Shown here one piece after another: positions 37,651-47,040 of a stretch of 64,000 nucleotides of DNA. The notes beneath the pieces are model-generated. The model saw only the letters and a list, made by a program, of their open reading frames with translations. It searched no databases and had not been told where the DNA came from. The position numbers were made by a program, and so were the translations under genes. Each line of letters opens with the position of its first letter. The first letter of the stretch is position 1. Origin of the DNA: Aromatoleum toluclasticum ATCC 700605 (GTDB taxonomy: Bacteria; Pseudomonadota; Gammaproteobacteria; Burkholderiales; Rhodocyclaceae); the NCBI RefSeq assembly GCF_000378245.1, contig NZ_KB899499.1:171640-235639 (forward strand), given 5' to 3'.

Positions 37651-40059
37651 TCACTCGACGATGCGCACCACGCCTCCGGCCGACAACGGCACGGTTTCCT
37701 CACCCGCCTCGCGCCGCAGCTTCATGCTCGTTACGACGAGCGTCGCGGCACCGGAAGCGTCGGGCTTGCTGCGCAAGCGCAGCGCCAGTTCGGCCTTACC
37801 GTCGCTGAGGGTCACCGGCAACTGGACAGAGCCGGGCGTCGTCGCCCCATCAACTTCCAGACGGTTGGCATCGTAGGCGATCGTGACCTCTGCATTGCTC
37901 GCACCCGCGGCTCCGGTCACACGCAGCACGGCATTCACCGATTCACCGCGGCGAGCCGTTGCAGGAACGACCAGCACGACGTCGGGCGCTTCCTGTTCCT
38001 CCTTGACCTCGGGCGCCTCGGGCGCGGCCGGGCGTTCCTCGGGGGCAGGGCGCGGCACCGCGGCAGGCGGAGCGGCGACCGCCCGCGAGTCGCCGACCAA
38101 CCCGAGGCTGCGTGGTGCGGTCGGACCGATCCGCAGCGGCTCGGCACCGATGTTCGATTCCGTTCCTGCGGGCATTTCGGCCAACAGCGCAACGGGCGGC
38201 AGCACGTTGCGCACAATGCGCGGCGTGATCAGGAGCGCAATCTCGGTCTTGTTGTTGCTGTCGCGCTGAGCCGAGAACAACCTTCCGACCATCGGCAGGT
38301 TGCCCAGTCCCGGCAGGCGCTGTGCAGAGGAGCGTTCCTCGTCGTTGATCAGTCCCGCGAGTACCTGTGTCTCGCCATTCCGCAGGCGCAGCGACGTCGA
38401 GGCGCTGCGCGACCCGATCTGGTAGGCCAGCGAACTGGAGGGACCAGGCACCTCCTTGACGATGCTGCTCACCTCCAGACTGAGCTTGATCCCGACCTCG
38501 TCGTCGCGATAAACCGACGGTTCCACCTCCAGCTTCAAACCGACGTCGAGGTAGGACACCGACGCCGACACGCCGACGTTGGCCGTCGAGGTCGTGGTGA
38601 ACACCGGCAGCTTGTCGCCGATATGGACCTTCGCCTTGTCGCGGTTGCGCACGCGGATGCGCGGGTTCGCGAGCATGCGCGAATCGCCGTCCTCGCTGCG
38701 CAGACGCAGCACCGCTCCGGGGTTGGCGATGAAGGGCACGAGATCCTTGCGGCTGTGACGCAGGTCGATGTTGCCGTCGAGCAGCTTGCCGCCAAGTTGG
38801 GTCGGGCCGGTGATGGTCACGTTATTGATGATCTGGCTCGAACCCTCGAGGGTCGGTGTGAGCAGACCGTAACCGATCTGATCCGGGAAATCGATCCCGA
38901 GGTCCAGCAGCTTGTTGCGGCTGACCTCCAGCACCTCCAGCTCCAGCATCACCTCCGGCTCGGGCACGTCCAGCGTCGCGACGAGGCGTTCGGCCATGCG
39001 CACCGCTTCGGGCGTGTCCTTCATCACGAGCAGGTTGAGCTTCTCGTCGATGAACACGTCCTTGCTCTTCACCAACTGCTTGATCAGGGTCTGCGCCGCC
39101 TTCGCTTCCGCATTGGCGAGGTAGAAGCTGCGCGTCACCAGCTCGACGTGATCGCGCTGCTTGGCGGTCGTGACCGGATAGATCAGGACGGTATTGGCAT
39201 TCAGAAGCTTTCGTTCTATGCCCTGTGTCGCCGACAGCAGCCGCAGCACCTCATCGACCGAGTTCTCGCGCACGAACAGCGTCACGCGGCTGTCGGCGCG
39301 AACGTCCTTGTCGAACACGAAATTTAGCCCGCTCGCACGCGACAAGGCCTCGAACACAACGCGCAGCGGCGAGTCGCGGAACTCCAGCGTCACCGGCTTG
39401 GCCATCGCCCCCTGCAGGGACTCGGCGCGCGGCTTGCTCGTGCGCTCGGCACGTTCGTCCAGCTCCAGCACCAGTTCGCGCGCTGCCCGGTCCGCGGGCG
39501 CCTCGGCATACACACCGCGCGCGATGCGCCCGGCAGTCGACACGTCGCCGGTTGCCAGCGCGGCCCTTGCTTGCCCCAAGCGCTCTGCGCGCCGGCGCGC
39601 GCGTTCAACGTCCTCGAGTCCGAGTCGGGCCCTGGCGTTTTCCGGATCGATCGTTTGCACGTCGCGATACAGGGTCGCCGCTTCGTCCAGTTTCCCCGCC
39701 GCATGCGCCTTTTCCGCCACACCAAGCCTCTCCACCACGACCAGATCGCGCTGGCGTATGTAATAGCTGCGCAGTTCGAGGTTCTCCGGATCCTTCTTCA
39801 CGGCCTGGTCCAGCCGCAACAGGGCACCGACCCGATCGCCGGCAGCGAAGTCGCGCCGACTTTGTTCGAGGGCGGCATTCGTCGCACACGCGGCAAGAAG
39901 AAGCGCCGAAAGGGCAGGGAGCAGGAATCTGCGCAACGCTCCTGCCAGCGGGAACTCGCTCCAGGCCGAAGTGCTGCGGCACGACGAGCCGCTCACGGGC
40001 ATTGAGCGACGGACTTGGCAATCCCGGGATCGCGATAAGGTCGAAATCTTCGTTTTCAT
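37651..40059 (-). CDS. gspD: Outer-membrane secretin with TPR and cohesin-like domains
   Basis: An 802-residue lipoprotein secretin. Order of domains: signal with lipobox LLAAC (Cys58), TPR-like repeats (60-200), STN domain (LEFRDSPLRVVFEALSRASG, 215-270), N1-type domain, secretin pore domain (about 390-620, with VPGPSSSLAY...LRNGETQVLAGLI and ITPRIVR), a Pro/Ala linker, then a beta-sandwich of cohesin type (about 700-800: ESVNAVLRVTGA...VTIAYDANRLEV). A start at 40002 would shorten the long leader. It forms the outer-membrane channel of the operon's machine. Confidence 0.88.
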   Translation of the reverse strand: MKTKISTLSRSRDCQVRRSMPVSGSSCRSTSAWSEFPLAGALRRFLLPALSALLLAACATNAALEQSRRDFAAGDRVGALLRLDQAVKKDPENLELRSYYIRQRDLVVVERLGVAEKAHAAGKLDEAATLYRDVQTIDPENARARLGLEDVERARRRAERLGQARAALATGDVSTAGRIARGVYAEAPADRAARELVLELDERAERTSKPRAESLQGAMAKPVTLEFRDSPLRVVFEALSRASGLNFVFDKDVRADSRVTLFVRENSVDEVLRLLSATQGIERKLLNANTVLIYPVTTAKQRDHVELVTRSFYLANAEAKAAQTLIKQLVKSKDVFIDEKLNLLVMKDTPEAVRMAERLVATLDVPEPEVMLELEVLEVSRNKLLDLGIDFPDQIGYGLLTPTLEGSSQIINNVTITGPTQLGGKLLDGNIDLRHSRKDLVPFIANPGAVLRLRSEDGDSRMLANPRIRVRNRDKAKVHIGDKLPVFTTTSTANVGVSASVSYLDVGLKLEVEPSVYRDDEVGIKLSLEVSSIVKEVPGPSSSLAYQIGSRSASTSLRLRNGETQVLAGLINDEERSSAQRLPGLGNLPMVGRLFSAQRDSNNKTEIALLITPRIVRNVLPPVALLAEMPAGTESNIGAEPLRIGPTAPRSLGLVGDSRAVAAPPAAVPRPAPEERPAAPEAPEVKEEQEAPDVVLVVPATARRGESVNAVLRVTGAAGASNAEVTIAYDANRLEVDGATTPGSVQLPVTLSDGKAELALRLRSKPDASGAATLVVTSMKLRREAGEETVPLSAGGVVRIVE

Positions 40060-40568
40060 GGATTCTGGCGATTGAGGATCTGCATTTTCTTGAGCGGCAG
40101 ATAAGTGAATTCGACCGCGGACGGGGTAATGCGCTCGACACGGTAACGGCCTGCGATTTCCTCTCCCGGGCGCGCCACGCGGACCTGCGTGCCCTCGAGC
40201 AGAAACACTGCCTTGCCCTGCGCATCGTCGATCGCGCCGACGTAGCGGAACGGCAGCGGAGGCGCCTGGGGCTCGACGGGAACCGACGATGCGGGCGGCG
40301 GCGGAGGCGGAGCGAAGCTGACGATACGCGCCAGCGGATCGGAAAGTTCCGGCCACGGCGCCCGCTCCGCATCGAGTCTGGCCAAGGTCCCGCCCACAGA
40401 CGTCGACACATCGGCCGATGCCCCCGGCCCCGGCGCGGGCTGCGACCGGGCTGCGCGCTCCACGAGCTGCACCACCGCAACCTCGCCCGAATCCTCGTTG
40501 ACAGCCCACCAACTCGCGGCCAGCGTTGCCAGCAGAGCGGCAGCCAGGAGAACGTGGCGCCTGGTCAT
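40056..40568 (-). CDS. GspC/PilP-like inner-membrane protein
   Basis: A 170-residue bitopic protein. An N-terminal TM helix (VLLAAALLATLAASWWAV) precedes a Pro-rich linker and a small beta domain (FRYVGAIDDAQGKAVFLLEGTQVRVARPGE...), like the HR domain of GspC or the PilP domain that docks on the secretin. It overlaps the secretin start by 4 bases and the previous gene by 4. Family assignment is by position and shape. Confidence 0.65.
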   Translation of the reverse strand: MTRRHVLLAAALLATLAASWWAVNEDSGEVAVVQLVERAARSQPAPGPGASADVSTSVGGTLARLDAERAPWPELSDPLARIVSFAPPPPPPASSVPVEPQAPPLPFRYVGAIDDAQGKAVFLLEGTQVRVARPGEEIAGRYRVERITPSAVEFTYLPLKKMQILNRQNP

Positions 40569-41236
40569 GAGCGCCCCCGCAGATAAAGTTGCAGGCGGAT
40601 ATCCGCCTCCACCGTCGCAGCATCGCTCGTATCGCGCTTGAGGCTCACCGACTCCAGCGCAATTTCGGGCATTTCCCGCAGCAGCGCGCCGAGCCAGACG
40701 TAGAGTGCCTCCGCGTCGGCCTGCACGGGAATCGTGAGGCTGACGAGCGTCAGCGGCGTGCCTGCGACGGCGGTGCTGGCGTAGTCGGTACGCTGCACGC
40801 GGATGCCGTGGGTCGCGCCGTGTTCGTTCAGACGACGCAGGCTGTCGGGCAGCGCGCCGACCGCAGGAAAATGTCCGAAAAAAGCCGCCACGCGGGTGCG
40901 CTCATCGGCCTCCGGGGCCGGCGCGTTCGCGTCGCGCGCTATCCGGCCCCGCTCCTCGGCAAGCGCGGCGGCACGGCGATCGTTGCCCGCGCCACCCGCA
41001 TATCCGCCCAGCACCGCAGCAGCCAGCAGGACGACGCCAAGCGCACCGGGAAGACCGGCATTCATCGCGAGGCGTCCGATGTACTCCTTGACTAGCCGGA
41101 AGGACGACCCGCCGCCAGGCGGCAGGCTCCGCTGCTGCGCGGCAACCCCGGCAGCCTCGCCGCCGCCGGTCGCGGGCGCTATCGCAGCGGCGAGACGGGG
41201 GCTCCAGCAGCGAACGCACACACCAGCGCCGGGCAT
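40565..41236 (-). CDS. PilO-like assembly protein
   Basis: A 223-residue protein with one TM helix (ALGVVLLAAAVLGGYAGG) after an N-terminal tail, a coiled-coil region, and a C-terminal ferredoxin-like domain (VQADAEALYVWLGALLREMPEIALESVSL). This matches PilO/GspM-type inner-membrane scaffolds. The start ATG overlaps the previous stop (TGATG). Sequence alone does not separate PilO from GspM. Confidence 0.65.
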   Translation of the reverse strand: MPGAGVCVRCWSPRLAAAIAPATGGGEAAGVAAQQRSLPPGGGSSFRLVKEYIGRLAMNAGLPGALGVVLLAAAVLGGYAGGAGNDRRAAALAEERGRIARDANAPAPEADERTRVAAFFGHFPAVGALPDSLRRLNEHGATHGIRVQRTDYASTAVAGTPLTLVSLTIPVQADAEALYVWLGALLREMPEIALESVSLKRDTSDAATVEADIRLQLYLRGRS

Positions 41237-41778
41237 CACGGACGTCCGCTCCATTTCGCATTCACAGTGAATCGCACCGCATCCTTGGCGCCGACACGCA
41301 CCCATTCGTAGTTCGCCAACTGCGCTTCCCTTATCCCCTGCACGGCCCCGAATCGGGCCAGGAATTCGAACATTTCCGCCAGCGAGCGGGCCTGTCCCGC
41401 GACCGCAAGCCTGCCCCGCGCCTGATCGGCCTGCAGACTCAGCCACGTGACCCCCTCGCCCTGAGCCCCCGCCACACCGCCGAGCATGGCCCCCCAGTCC
41501 GCGTTCAGGCGTGCCGCGACGCCGAGGACGGCCTTGGCCTCCTCGGCTCCAACCGGGTTCCTCTGCGCCGCTGCCAGCGGCTGTGCGCGCCGCGCGGCTT
41601 CGCGCTCACGCGTCACGCTTGCCTCGCGCGCATCGATTTCGGCACTTGCACGACGGAACTCCGCAAGCTGGAGTGCACAGGCAAGCAGACCGGCCGCGAG
41701 CAATCCCCACCCCGCGGCACTCACGCGCCGGCGCGTCTGCAGAAAATCGAGATCGACCGGCAACGGAACCCGTCTCAT
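41236..41778 (-). CDS. PilN-like assembly protein
   Basis: A 180-residue protein. TM helix WGLLAAGLLACALQLAEF follows a short basic N-terminus (MRRVPLPVDLDFLQTRRR). A coiled coil and a C-terminal ferredoxin-like fold (GVTWLSLQADQARGRLAVAGQARSLAEMF-like) then follow, as in PilN/GspL-C. ATGA overlap with the upstream gene. It probably forms a platform with the PilM-like and PilO-like proteins. Confidence 0.65.
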   Translation of the reverse strand: MRRVPLPVDLDFLQTRRRVSAAGWGLLAAGLLACALQLAEFRRASAEIDAREASVTREREAARRAQPLAAAQRNPVGAEEAKAVLGVAARLNADWGAMLGGVAGAQGEGVTWLSLQADQARGRLAVAGQARSLAEMFEFLARFGAVQGIREAQLANYEWVRVGAKDAVRFTVNAKWSGRP

Positions 41779-42503
41779 CCTTCCCACCCTTCGACGTGCA
41801 GCGCAAGCTTGCGCCATCCGGCAGGCACCCGCGGTCCCTCCCCGATGCAATACAGAACCCCCGCTTGACCCGGAACCCCCGAGCGCAGCGCCTGCGATTC
41901 CAGGTACAGCCCCAACGACGTGTCCCCGGCCGGCCCCAGCGGCTGGCTGCGCAAGGTCTGCCACTGCGCATCGCGCCAGAATCCCAGCGTGACGCGCCCC
42001 TCGCGCTGCACTGCCAGCGCGCCGAACGGGCTTTCCAGTTCGGGCCGCACGCGGTTATAGGCGGAGAGGAACTCTCCCGTGACGCTGCCGAAGCGCAGCC
42101 GGTACTGCCGTCCCCACGCTGCCACCGCCTCGACGTGCGCGGCAGGCACGGCGCACGCGATGACGGGGAAATCCGTGGCACCGCGCTCCACAACGATGCG
42201 CCACTCGGGCGCCCCGACGCCGTGCACCTCCCGGAAACGCAGCGCGAGGTAGGCCTCCCGCTCCGCGCGGCCGCGTAGACCGGGTGGCCACTGCACGATC
42301 AGATAGCGCACCACCGCATCGGCGAATAGCACTTCCCAGCGCGACCCGCGCTGCACTCCGCCATTCGGTGCCGCAGCCAGCGCAGCCAGGGCGGCATCGG
42401 GCGCCCACTCGTAGCCCAGACGTTTTTTTGTCGCGCCATACCCGACGCGGATCGCATCCTGCTCGATCAGCAGACGGCGGGCCTCAGCCGAGAAGCGTGA
42501 CAC
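41775..42503 (-). CDS. Cytoplasmic PilM/GspL-like protein
   Basis: A 242-residue soluble protein in the position of PilM or the cytoplasmic half of GspL. It lacks a clear actin-like phosphate motif but shows strand-rich segments and no TM. GTG start at 42503 overlaps the ATPase gene by 20 bases; a slightly later start is possible. I base the role on position and size only. Confidence 0.55.
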   Translation of the reverse strand: MSRFSAEARRLLIEQDAIRVGYGATKKRLGYEWAPDAALAALAAAPNGGVQRGSRWEVLFADAVVRYLIVQWPPGLRGRAEREAYLALRFREVHGVGAPEWRIVVERGATDFPVIACAVPAAHVEAVAAWGRQYRLRFGSVTGEFLSAYNRVRPELESPFGALAVQREGRVTLGFWRDAQWQTLRSQPLGPAGDTSLGLYLESQALRSGVPGQAGVLYCIGEGPRVPAGWRKLALHVEGWEG

Positions 42504-44157
42504 GATTCACCTCCTGCAGCGTGGTTTCCCCGGCAGCCGCCACCGCAAGCGCCGCATCGCGCAGGCCGCGGAATCCGTTGCGCCGGGCAGCCTCCTTGAC
42601 CGTCCGGATCGGAGCACGGCCGACGATCAGCTCGCGGATCTCGTCGTCGAGCAGCAGCACTTCGGCGACTGCACGCCGGCCGCGGTAACCCGTCCCGCGG
42701 CACTGGCCGCAGCCATGACCCGCACGAAAGCGGAAACGGCTCGCGTCGGCGATGTGCGAGCGCGCGATCAGCTGCGGGTCGGGCGGCACGTCCTCGGTAC
42801 AGTGCGGACAATTGATGCGCAGCAGGCGCTGGGCGACGATGCCATTGAGCGCGGCAACGAGGTTGAACGGATCGATCCCCATGTGCATGAAGCGCCCCAT
42901 GACGTCGAACACGTTGTTCGCATGCACGGTGGTGAACACGAGGTGACCGGTCAGTGCCGCCTGTACCGCGATTTCCGCCGTCTCACCGTCGCGGATCTCG
43001 CCGACCATAATCTTGTCCGGGTCGTGGCGCAGGATGGATCTCAAGCCACGCGCGAAGGTCAGCCCCTTTTTCTCGTTCACCGGGATCTGCAGCACGCCGT
43101 TGAGCTGGTACTCGACCGGATCCTCGATCGTGACGATCTTGTCCAGCCCCTGATTGGTCTCGGCAAGCGTCGCGTACAGCGTCGTCGTCTTGCCCGAACC
43201 GGTCGGCCCGGTGACAAGCAGCATGCCATAGGGCTCGCTCGCGAGGTGGCGCAGGGCGCTCTTGGCGTCGTCGTCGAAACCCAGCGTCTCGAGCGTCAGC
43301 CCGCTCATTTCGCGGCTGAGGTGCTCCTTGTCGAGGATGCGCAAGACGGCGTCCTCGCCGTGGATGCTGGGCATGATCGAGACGCGGAAGTCGATCTCAC
43401 GCCCGCCCGAGCGGACCTTGAAGCGCCCGTCCTGCGGCACCCGGCGCTCGGCGATGTCGAGTTCCGCCATCACCTTGATACGGGAAATGACCTGCTCCGC
43501 GAGTTCGTTGCCCTGCGCGGTGCCGACGCGCACCAGCACGCCGTCGAGGCGGTACTTGATGACCAGGCCGCCGGGCACCGACTCGAGATGGATGTCGCTC
43601 GCGAGCTGCTTCAAGCCGTCATACAGCGTGGAATTGACCAGTTTGACGACAGGGCTCGCGTCGGCGCTGATGCGCTTGAGCGAAAGATCCTCGACTCCAT
43701 CGCCCTCCGCACCCTCGTCGCGCGACTCGATCAGCCCGGCCGCGCGGCGGACCTCGTCCTCATGACGCGCCAGACAGGCCGCGAGATCGTCGTGATCCAC
43801 GAGCACCAGCGCATAGGATTCGCCGAGACGCCCGCCAAGTCCGTCGAGCAGGTCGGTATCGAAAGGATCGGCGACCGCCACCAGCAGTCCGCCGCCTTCG
43901 TCGCGCAACGCCACGCACTCGCGGCCCAGGGCCATCTCGAACGGAATGGCATCGAAGTCGGGCTCCAGCGCCATCAGCCGTCCGTGCCCCATCGACGCAA
44001 GCCCGAGCGTGCGGGCCAGCCGGTCGACACGAACGGCCGGATCCGATTCCACCTTCGCGAGTCCGTCGATAAAACGCTCGCCGCCAGCGGCGGCCGTCGC
44101 CATCTCGGCGGCGGTAAAGGGGGCAGAGGCTGGCGCCATCGTCAACGATTCGCTCAT
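42484..44157 (-). CDS. gspE: Secretion/pilus assembly ATPase (GspE/PilB type)
   Basis: A 557-residue AAA-type ATPase. N-terminal N1E/MshE-like domain (about 60-150), then the catalytic core with Walker A VTGPTGSGKTTTLY, the Asp box, HPDKIMVGEIRDGETAE Walker B/His box, and a four-Cys zinc site (CPHCTED...CGQCRGTGYRGR). It powers assembly of the pseudopilus. ATGA overlap with gspF, so translation is coupled. Confidence 0.95.
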   Translation of the reverse strand: MSESLTMAPASAPFTAAEMATAAAGGERFIDGLAKVESDPAVRVDRLARTLGLASMGHGRLMALEPDFDAIPFEMALGRECVALRDEGGGLLVAVADPFDTDLLDGLGGRLGESYALVLVDHDDLAACLARHEDEVRRAAGLIESRDEGAEGDGVEDLSLKRISADASPVVKLVNSTLYDGLKQLASDIHLESVPGGLVIKYRLDGVLVRVGTAQGNELAEQVISRIKVMAELDIAERRVPQDGRFKVRSGGREIDFRVSIMPSIHGEDAVLRILDKEHLSREMSGLTLETLGFDDDAKSALRHLASEPYGMLLVTGPTGSGKTTTLYATLAETNQGLDKIVTIEDPVEYQLNGVLQIPVNEKKGLTFARGLRSILRHDPDKIMVGEIRDGETAEIAVQAALTGHLVFTTVHANNVFDVMGRFMHMGIDPFNLVAALNGIVAQRLLRINCPHCTEDVPPDPQLIARSHIADASRFRFRAGHGCGQCRGTGYRGRRAVAEVLLLDDEIRELIVGRAPIRTVKEAARRNGFRGLRDAALAVAAAGETTLQEVNRVTLLG

Positions 44158-45329
44158 CGAATGCTCTCTGCAAGCAAGAATATCGGAATGTACATGAGCA
44201 CAACGATCAACCCGATCGCGCATCCGATCAAAAGCATCAGCAGCGGACCGAACAGGCGCGTAAACCACTCTACCTGCCGCGCCGTATCCTCTTCGTGAAA
44301 TTCAGCCGCACGGCTGAGCATTTCACCGAGATTCCCCGCATGCTCGCCAACTTCCAGCATGCGCAATGCAACGGGCGTGGTCAGGCCGCGCGCTGCCAGC
44401 ATAGAGGAAAAACTGCGCCCCTCGCGAATCGCGGCAATCGCCGCGGCAAGGCCGGCCTGCAGCGACGGCGAAAGCAGCCCCGAAACCATCCCCAGCGCCG
44501 TCACGACCGGGATGCCACCGGAGAGCAGCATGCCCACCGTCCGGTAAAAGCGCGCGAGCTGGAACACCCGCATGCGCTCCCCGACGAAAGGCATCTTCCA
44601 CATGTAACGCCCGACTGTTGCCCACAGCGCACGACTGCGCACGACCAGCGCCCCGCCGGTCAGCATCACCACGAAGATCGCCACGAGCGGCAGGGCGTGC
44701 CCCTCGACGAACTGCCCCCACTCCAGCAGCAGGCGGGACATCCACGGCAGGTTGCTGCCGACATTCTGGTAGATATGCGAAAAGCGTGGCACCACATATC
44801 CGAGCAGGAACAGCACGACCAGACTGCCCACCCCGACCAGCAGCAAGGGGTAGATCGCGGCGCTGACCAGCTTGTCGCGCAGACGGTCGCCATCCTCCTG
44901 GTAAGCGATGTAGCGCGCAATGGCTCGCTCGAGGTCGCTGGTCCGCTCAGCCGCCCGAATGAGCGCGACATACAGCGCCGGAAACGTCTGCGGCGCCGAC
45001 TCGAGCGCACTCGACAGACTGCGCCCTTCGCGCAAAGCGTCGCGCAGTCCCTGCAGCACCGACCGGAGCGCCGGCCAGCGCTCCTTCTCCATCAGCGCGG
45101 AGATCGCCTCGGAAAGCGGAATGCCGGCACGTAGCAGCGCCAGCAGTTGCTGGTTGAAGAGGAGCAAGGGAAAGCGGCCGCCGCCGCGCCCCCGCTCCAG
45201 TGCCTTCAGCGACAGGACGGAGAGCCCGCGGGCCTCCGCCAGCGCACGCACGTCCGCCTCGCACCCCGCCTCGAGTTCCGTTTCAACGACAGACGAATTC
45301 GCCCCCAGGGCTCTGACACGATAACGCAT
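44154..45329 (-). CDS. gspF: Inner-membrane platform protein GspF/PilC type
   Basis: A 391-residue polytopic protein with the duplicated GspF domain: two cytoplasmic four-helix units (about 50-170 and 255-375) and three TM helices (IYPLLLVGVGSLVVLFLL, LPLVAIFVVMLTGGALVV and LLMLLIGCAIGLIVVLMYIP). It is the first gene of the ten-gene operon; the divergent lytic transglycosylase starts 184 bases away. Confidence 0.94.
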   Translation of the reverse strand: MRYRVRALGANSSVVETELEAGCEADVRALAEARGLSVLSLKALERGRGGGRFPLLLFNQQLLALLRAGIPLSEAISALMEKERWPALRSVLQGLRDALREGRSLSSALESAPQTFPALYVALIRAAERTSDLERAIARYIAYQEDGDRLRDKLVSAAIYPLLLVGVGSLVVLFLLGYVVPRFSHIYQNVGSNLPWMSRLLLEWGQFVEGHALPLVAIFVVMLTGGALVVRSRALWATVGRYMWKMPFVGERMRVFQLARFYRTVGMLLSGGIPVVTALGMVSGLLSPSLQAGLAAAIAAIREGRSFSSMLAARGLTTPVALRMLEVGEHAGNLGEMLSRAAEFHEEDTARQVEWFTRLFGPLLMLLIGCAIGLIVVLMYIPIFLLAESIR

Positions 45330-45513
45330 GCATCACCAAAGAATCGTCAATTGCACAGCATCGTCATGGAAGCCGGCATCCCCGCGGGGAGCGCGAACTC
45401 TGGGCGACGCGCCAAGCGGCGCCAGTGGCATAAATGCCAGCCCTTCACCAACATTAGCATAGAAAGCGGAATTGAATTCCTACATACTTTGCCATGTGGG
45501 AGGAACATTCCTC

Positions 45514-46266
45514 ATGACTCAGCTCATCGCGCGCCGACGCAGCCGCATGCCATTGCGAGGCAGGGCGACCGGCATGACCTCGCCGCCGCCGCGGCAGGTT
45601 TCGCACACGGCGCTCGCGACGTGCGTCGTTCTGGCGCTCTGCGGCAGTTCGTCGTGCCGGGCCGATCGCCTTTACGGCTATGCCGACGAGCAGGGGGTAT
45701 TCAACTTCAGTGACGCACCGAGCGATCCCAGGCACCGCCTGATCCTCGAAGTCAGCCCTCCGCGCCCTGCGCCGGGCAGCGTCGGGGCACGCGCGAAGGC
45801 TGCCAGCGTGCGCCGCAGTCCGGATCAGCTCACCCCGCTGATCCATGACGCCGCCCGCCAGCACCGCCTCGACCCCGCCCTCATCGAAGCCGTCGCCTTC
45901 GTCGAAAGCCGCTTCGATGAACGCGCCCGCTCGCCGAAGGGTGCACTCGGCCTGATGCAGCTGATGCCGGCCACCGCCACCCGGTTCGGCGTCAGCGATC
46001 CGTTGGACGCGCGCCAGAACCTCTCGGGTGGGGCGCAATACCTGCGCGAACTGCTCGACCGCTTCGCTTCGCTGCCGCTGGCGCTGGCCGCCTACAATGC
46101 GGGCGAAGGCGCTGTCGAACGATACGGAGGCAGCGTTCCTCCCTATGCGGAAACGATGATGTATGTCCCCAGGGTGCTGGAACGCTACCGAGTCCTCCAG
46201 CTGACCGGTTCGCGCGGTGACTCCGCGCCCGATGCCCCCGCGGGGCGCGCACGCGTCGCCCCCTGA
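45514..46266 (+). CDS. Lytic transglycosylase (SLT family)
   Basis: A 250-residue exported murein hydrolase. A signal-like segment (TALATCVVLALCGSSSC) is followed by a short DUF4124-like strand (YGYADEQGVFNFSDAP), then an SLT domain with catalytic Glu in AVAFVESRFDERARSPKGALGLMQLMPATA and AYNAGEGAVERYGG. ATG at 45514 with GGGAGGA upstream. Divergent from the secretion operon; it may open peptidoglycan for that machine. Confidence 0.9.
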   Translation: MTQLIARRRSRMPLRGRATGMTSPPPRQVSHTALATCVVLALCGSSSCRADRLYGYADEQGVFNFSDAPSDPRHRLILEVSPPRPAPGSVGARAKAASVRRSPDQLTPLIHDAARQHRLDPALIEAVAFVESRFDERARSPKGALGLMQLMPATATRFGVSDPLDARQNLSGGAQYLRELLDRFASLPLALAAYNAGEGAVERYGGSVPPYAETMMYVPRVLERYRVLQLTGSRGDSAPDAPAGRARVAP

Positions 46267-46298
46267 GCAACCGGGCGCCTGCATCCGGGCGCAGCCCC

Positions 46299-46979
46299 TC
46301 AGACGCGCACGCCGGCACGGCGCACGCAACGCGCCGGAATCCCCGCCCATTCCTCGCCGGGGCCGATCCGGCTCCCCATCGGCACGACCGCTCCTGCCCA
46401 GACGACCGCGCCGTCGCCGATTTCCACGTCCGGCATCACCACCGCCTTGAGCCCGACCGTGACGTTGTTGCCGATGCGCACGCGGCCGAGGATGAGCTCG
46501 CTGCCGCGGATGAGATGGCCAGTCACCAGGCTGTCCTCCCCGAGGATCACGAAATCGCCCAGCGACACCATCCAAGGCTCGATGATCTTGCCGCCGATCA
46601 TGATGTTGTGTCCCACCCGAGTGCCGAAAAACCTGTACAACACACCGCGCAGCGTCACCGGGCAGGCATAGGTGTGAATCAGCACGCTCAGGTTGAACAG
46701 GTTGAGGAATCCGAGCAGCTTCCACACATTCGCTTCCCGGCCCGGCACCGCAAGGCTGAGCCGGCCGGGAACGAGGGGATGGCGGGCATGCACGGCACGA
46801 CCGATCAGCCCGGTCGCAAGGATCACCAGCAGCGCGAATACCGCGATCGCGATCAGGGGGGCGAAGGACGGCACGAAGTCCGCCGCATGAAACGCCAGCG
46901 ACGCTCCGGCGAACGCGACGAGCAGGCTGAGCGTCAGCGCAATGCCGCCCAGGACGGCATCAATGGTGTGAAACGGCAC
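46299..46979 (-). CDS. Left-handed beta-helix acyltransferase (hexapeptide family)
   Basis: A 226-residue protein. Two TM helices (ALTLSLLVAFAGASLAF; PLIAIAVFALLVILATGLIG) come first, then an amphipathic segment and a hexapeptide-repeat acyltransferase domain (IMIGGKIIEPWMVSLGDFV..., IGNNVTVGLKAVVMP, GDGAVVWAGAVVPMGS). GTG start with GGGGGA upstream. Last of the four-gene minus-strand cluster; likely O-acetylates or acylates a membrane-linked glycan or lipid. Confidence 0.75.
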   Translation of the reverse strand: MPFHTIDAVLGGIALTLSLLVAFAGASLAFHAADFVPSFAPLIAIAVFALLVILATGLIGRAVHARHPLVPGRLSLAVPGREANVWKLLGFLNLFNLSVLIHTYACPVTLRGVLYRFFGTRVGHNIMIGGKIIEPWMVSLGDFVILGEDSLVTGHLIRGSELILGRVRIGNNVTVGLKAVVMPDVEIGDGAVVWAGAVVPMGSRIGPGEEWAGIPARCVRRAGVRV

Positions 46980-47040
46980 CTCGTCCCCCTTTCCTTGTTG
47001 TGCTCCGGGCGCGCCGATCCGGCTCGGCCCGGACGTCCGC

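Noticed and set aside
40060..40623. N-terminal extension of the secretin
   Set aside because: It lies over the GspC/PilP-like gene and has no signal peptide; the lipobox is only reached with a start at 40059 or 40002.
46267..46298. Direct repeat CCGGGCGC after the transglycosylase gene
   Set aside because: Two 8-base copies in a GC-rich gap are expected by chance.
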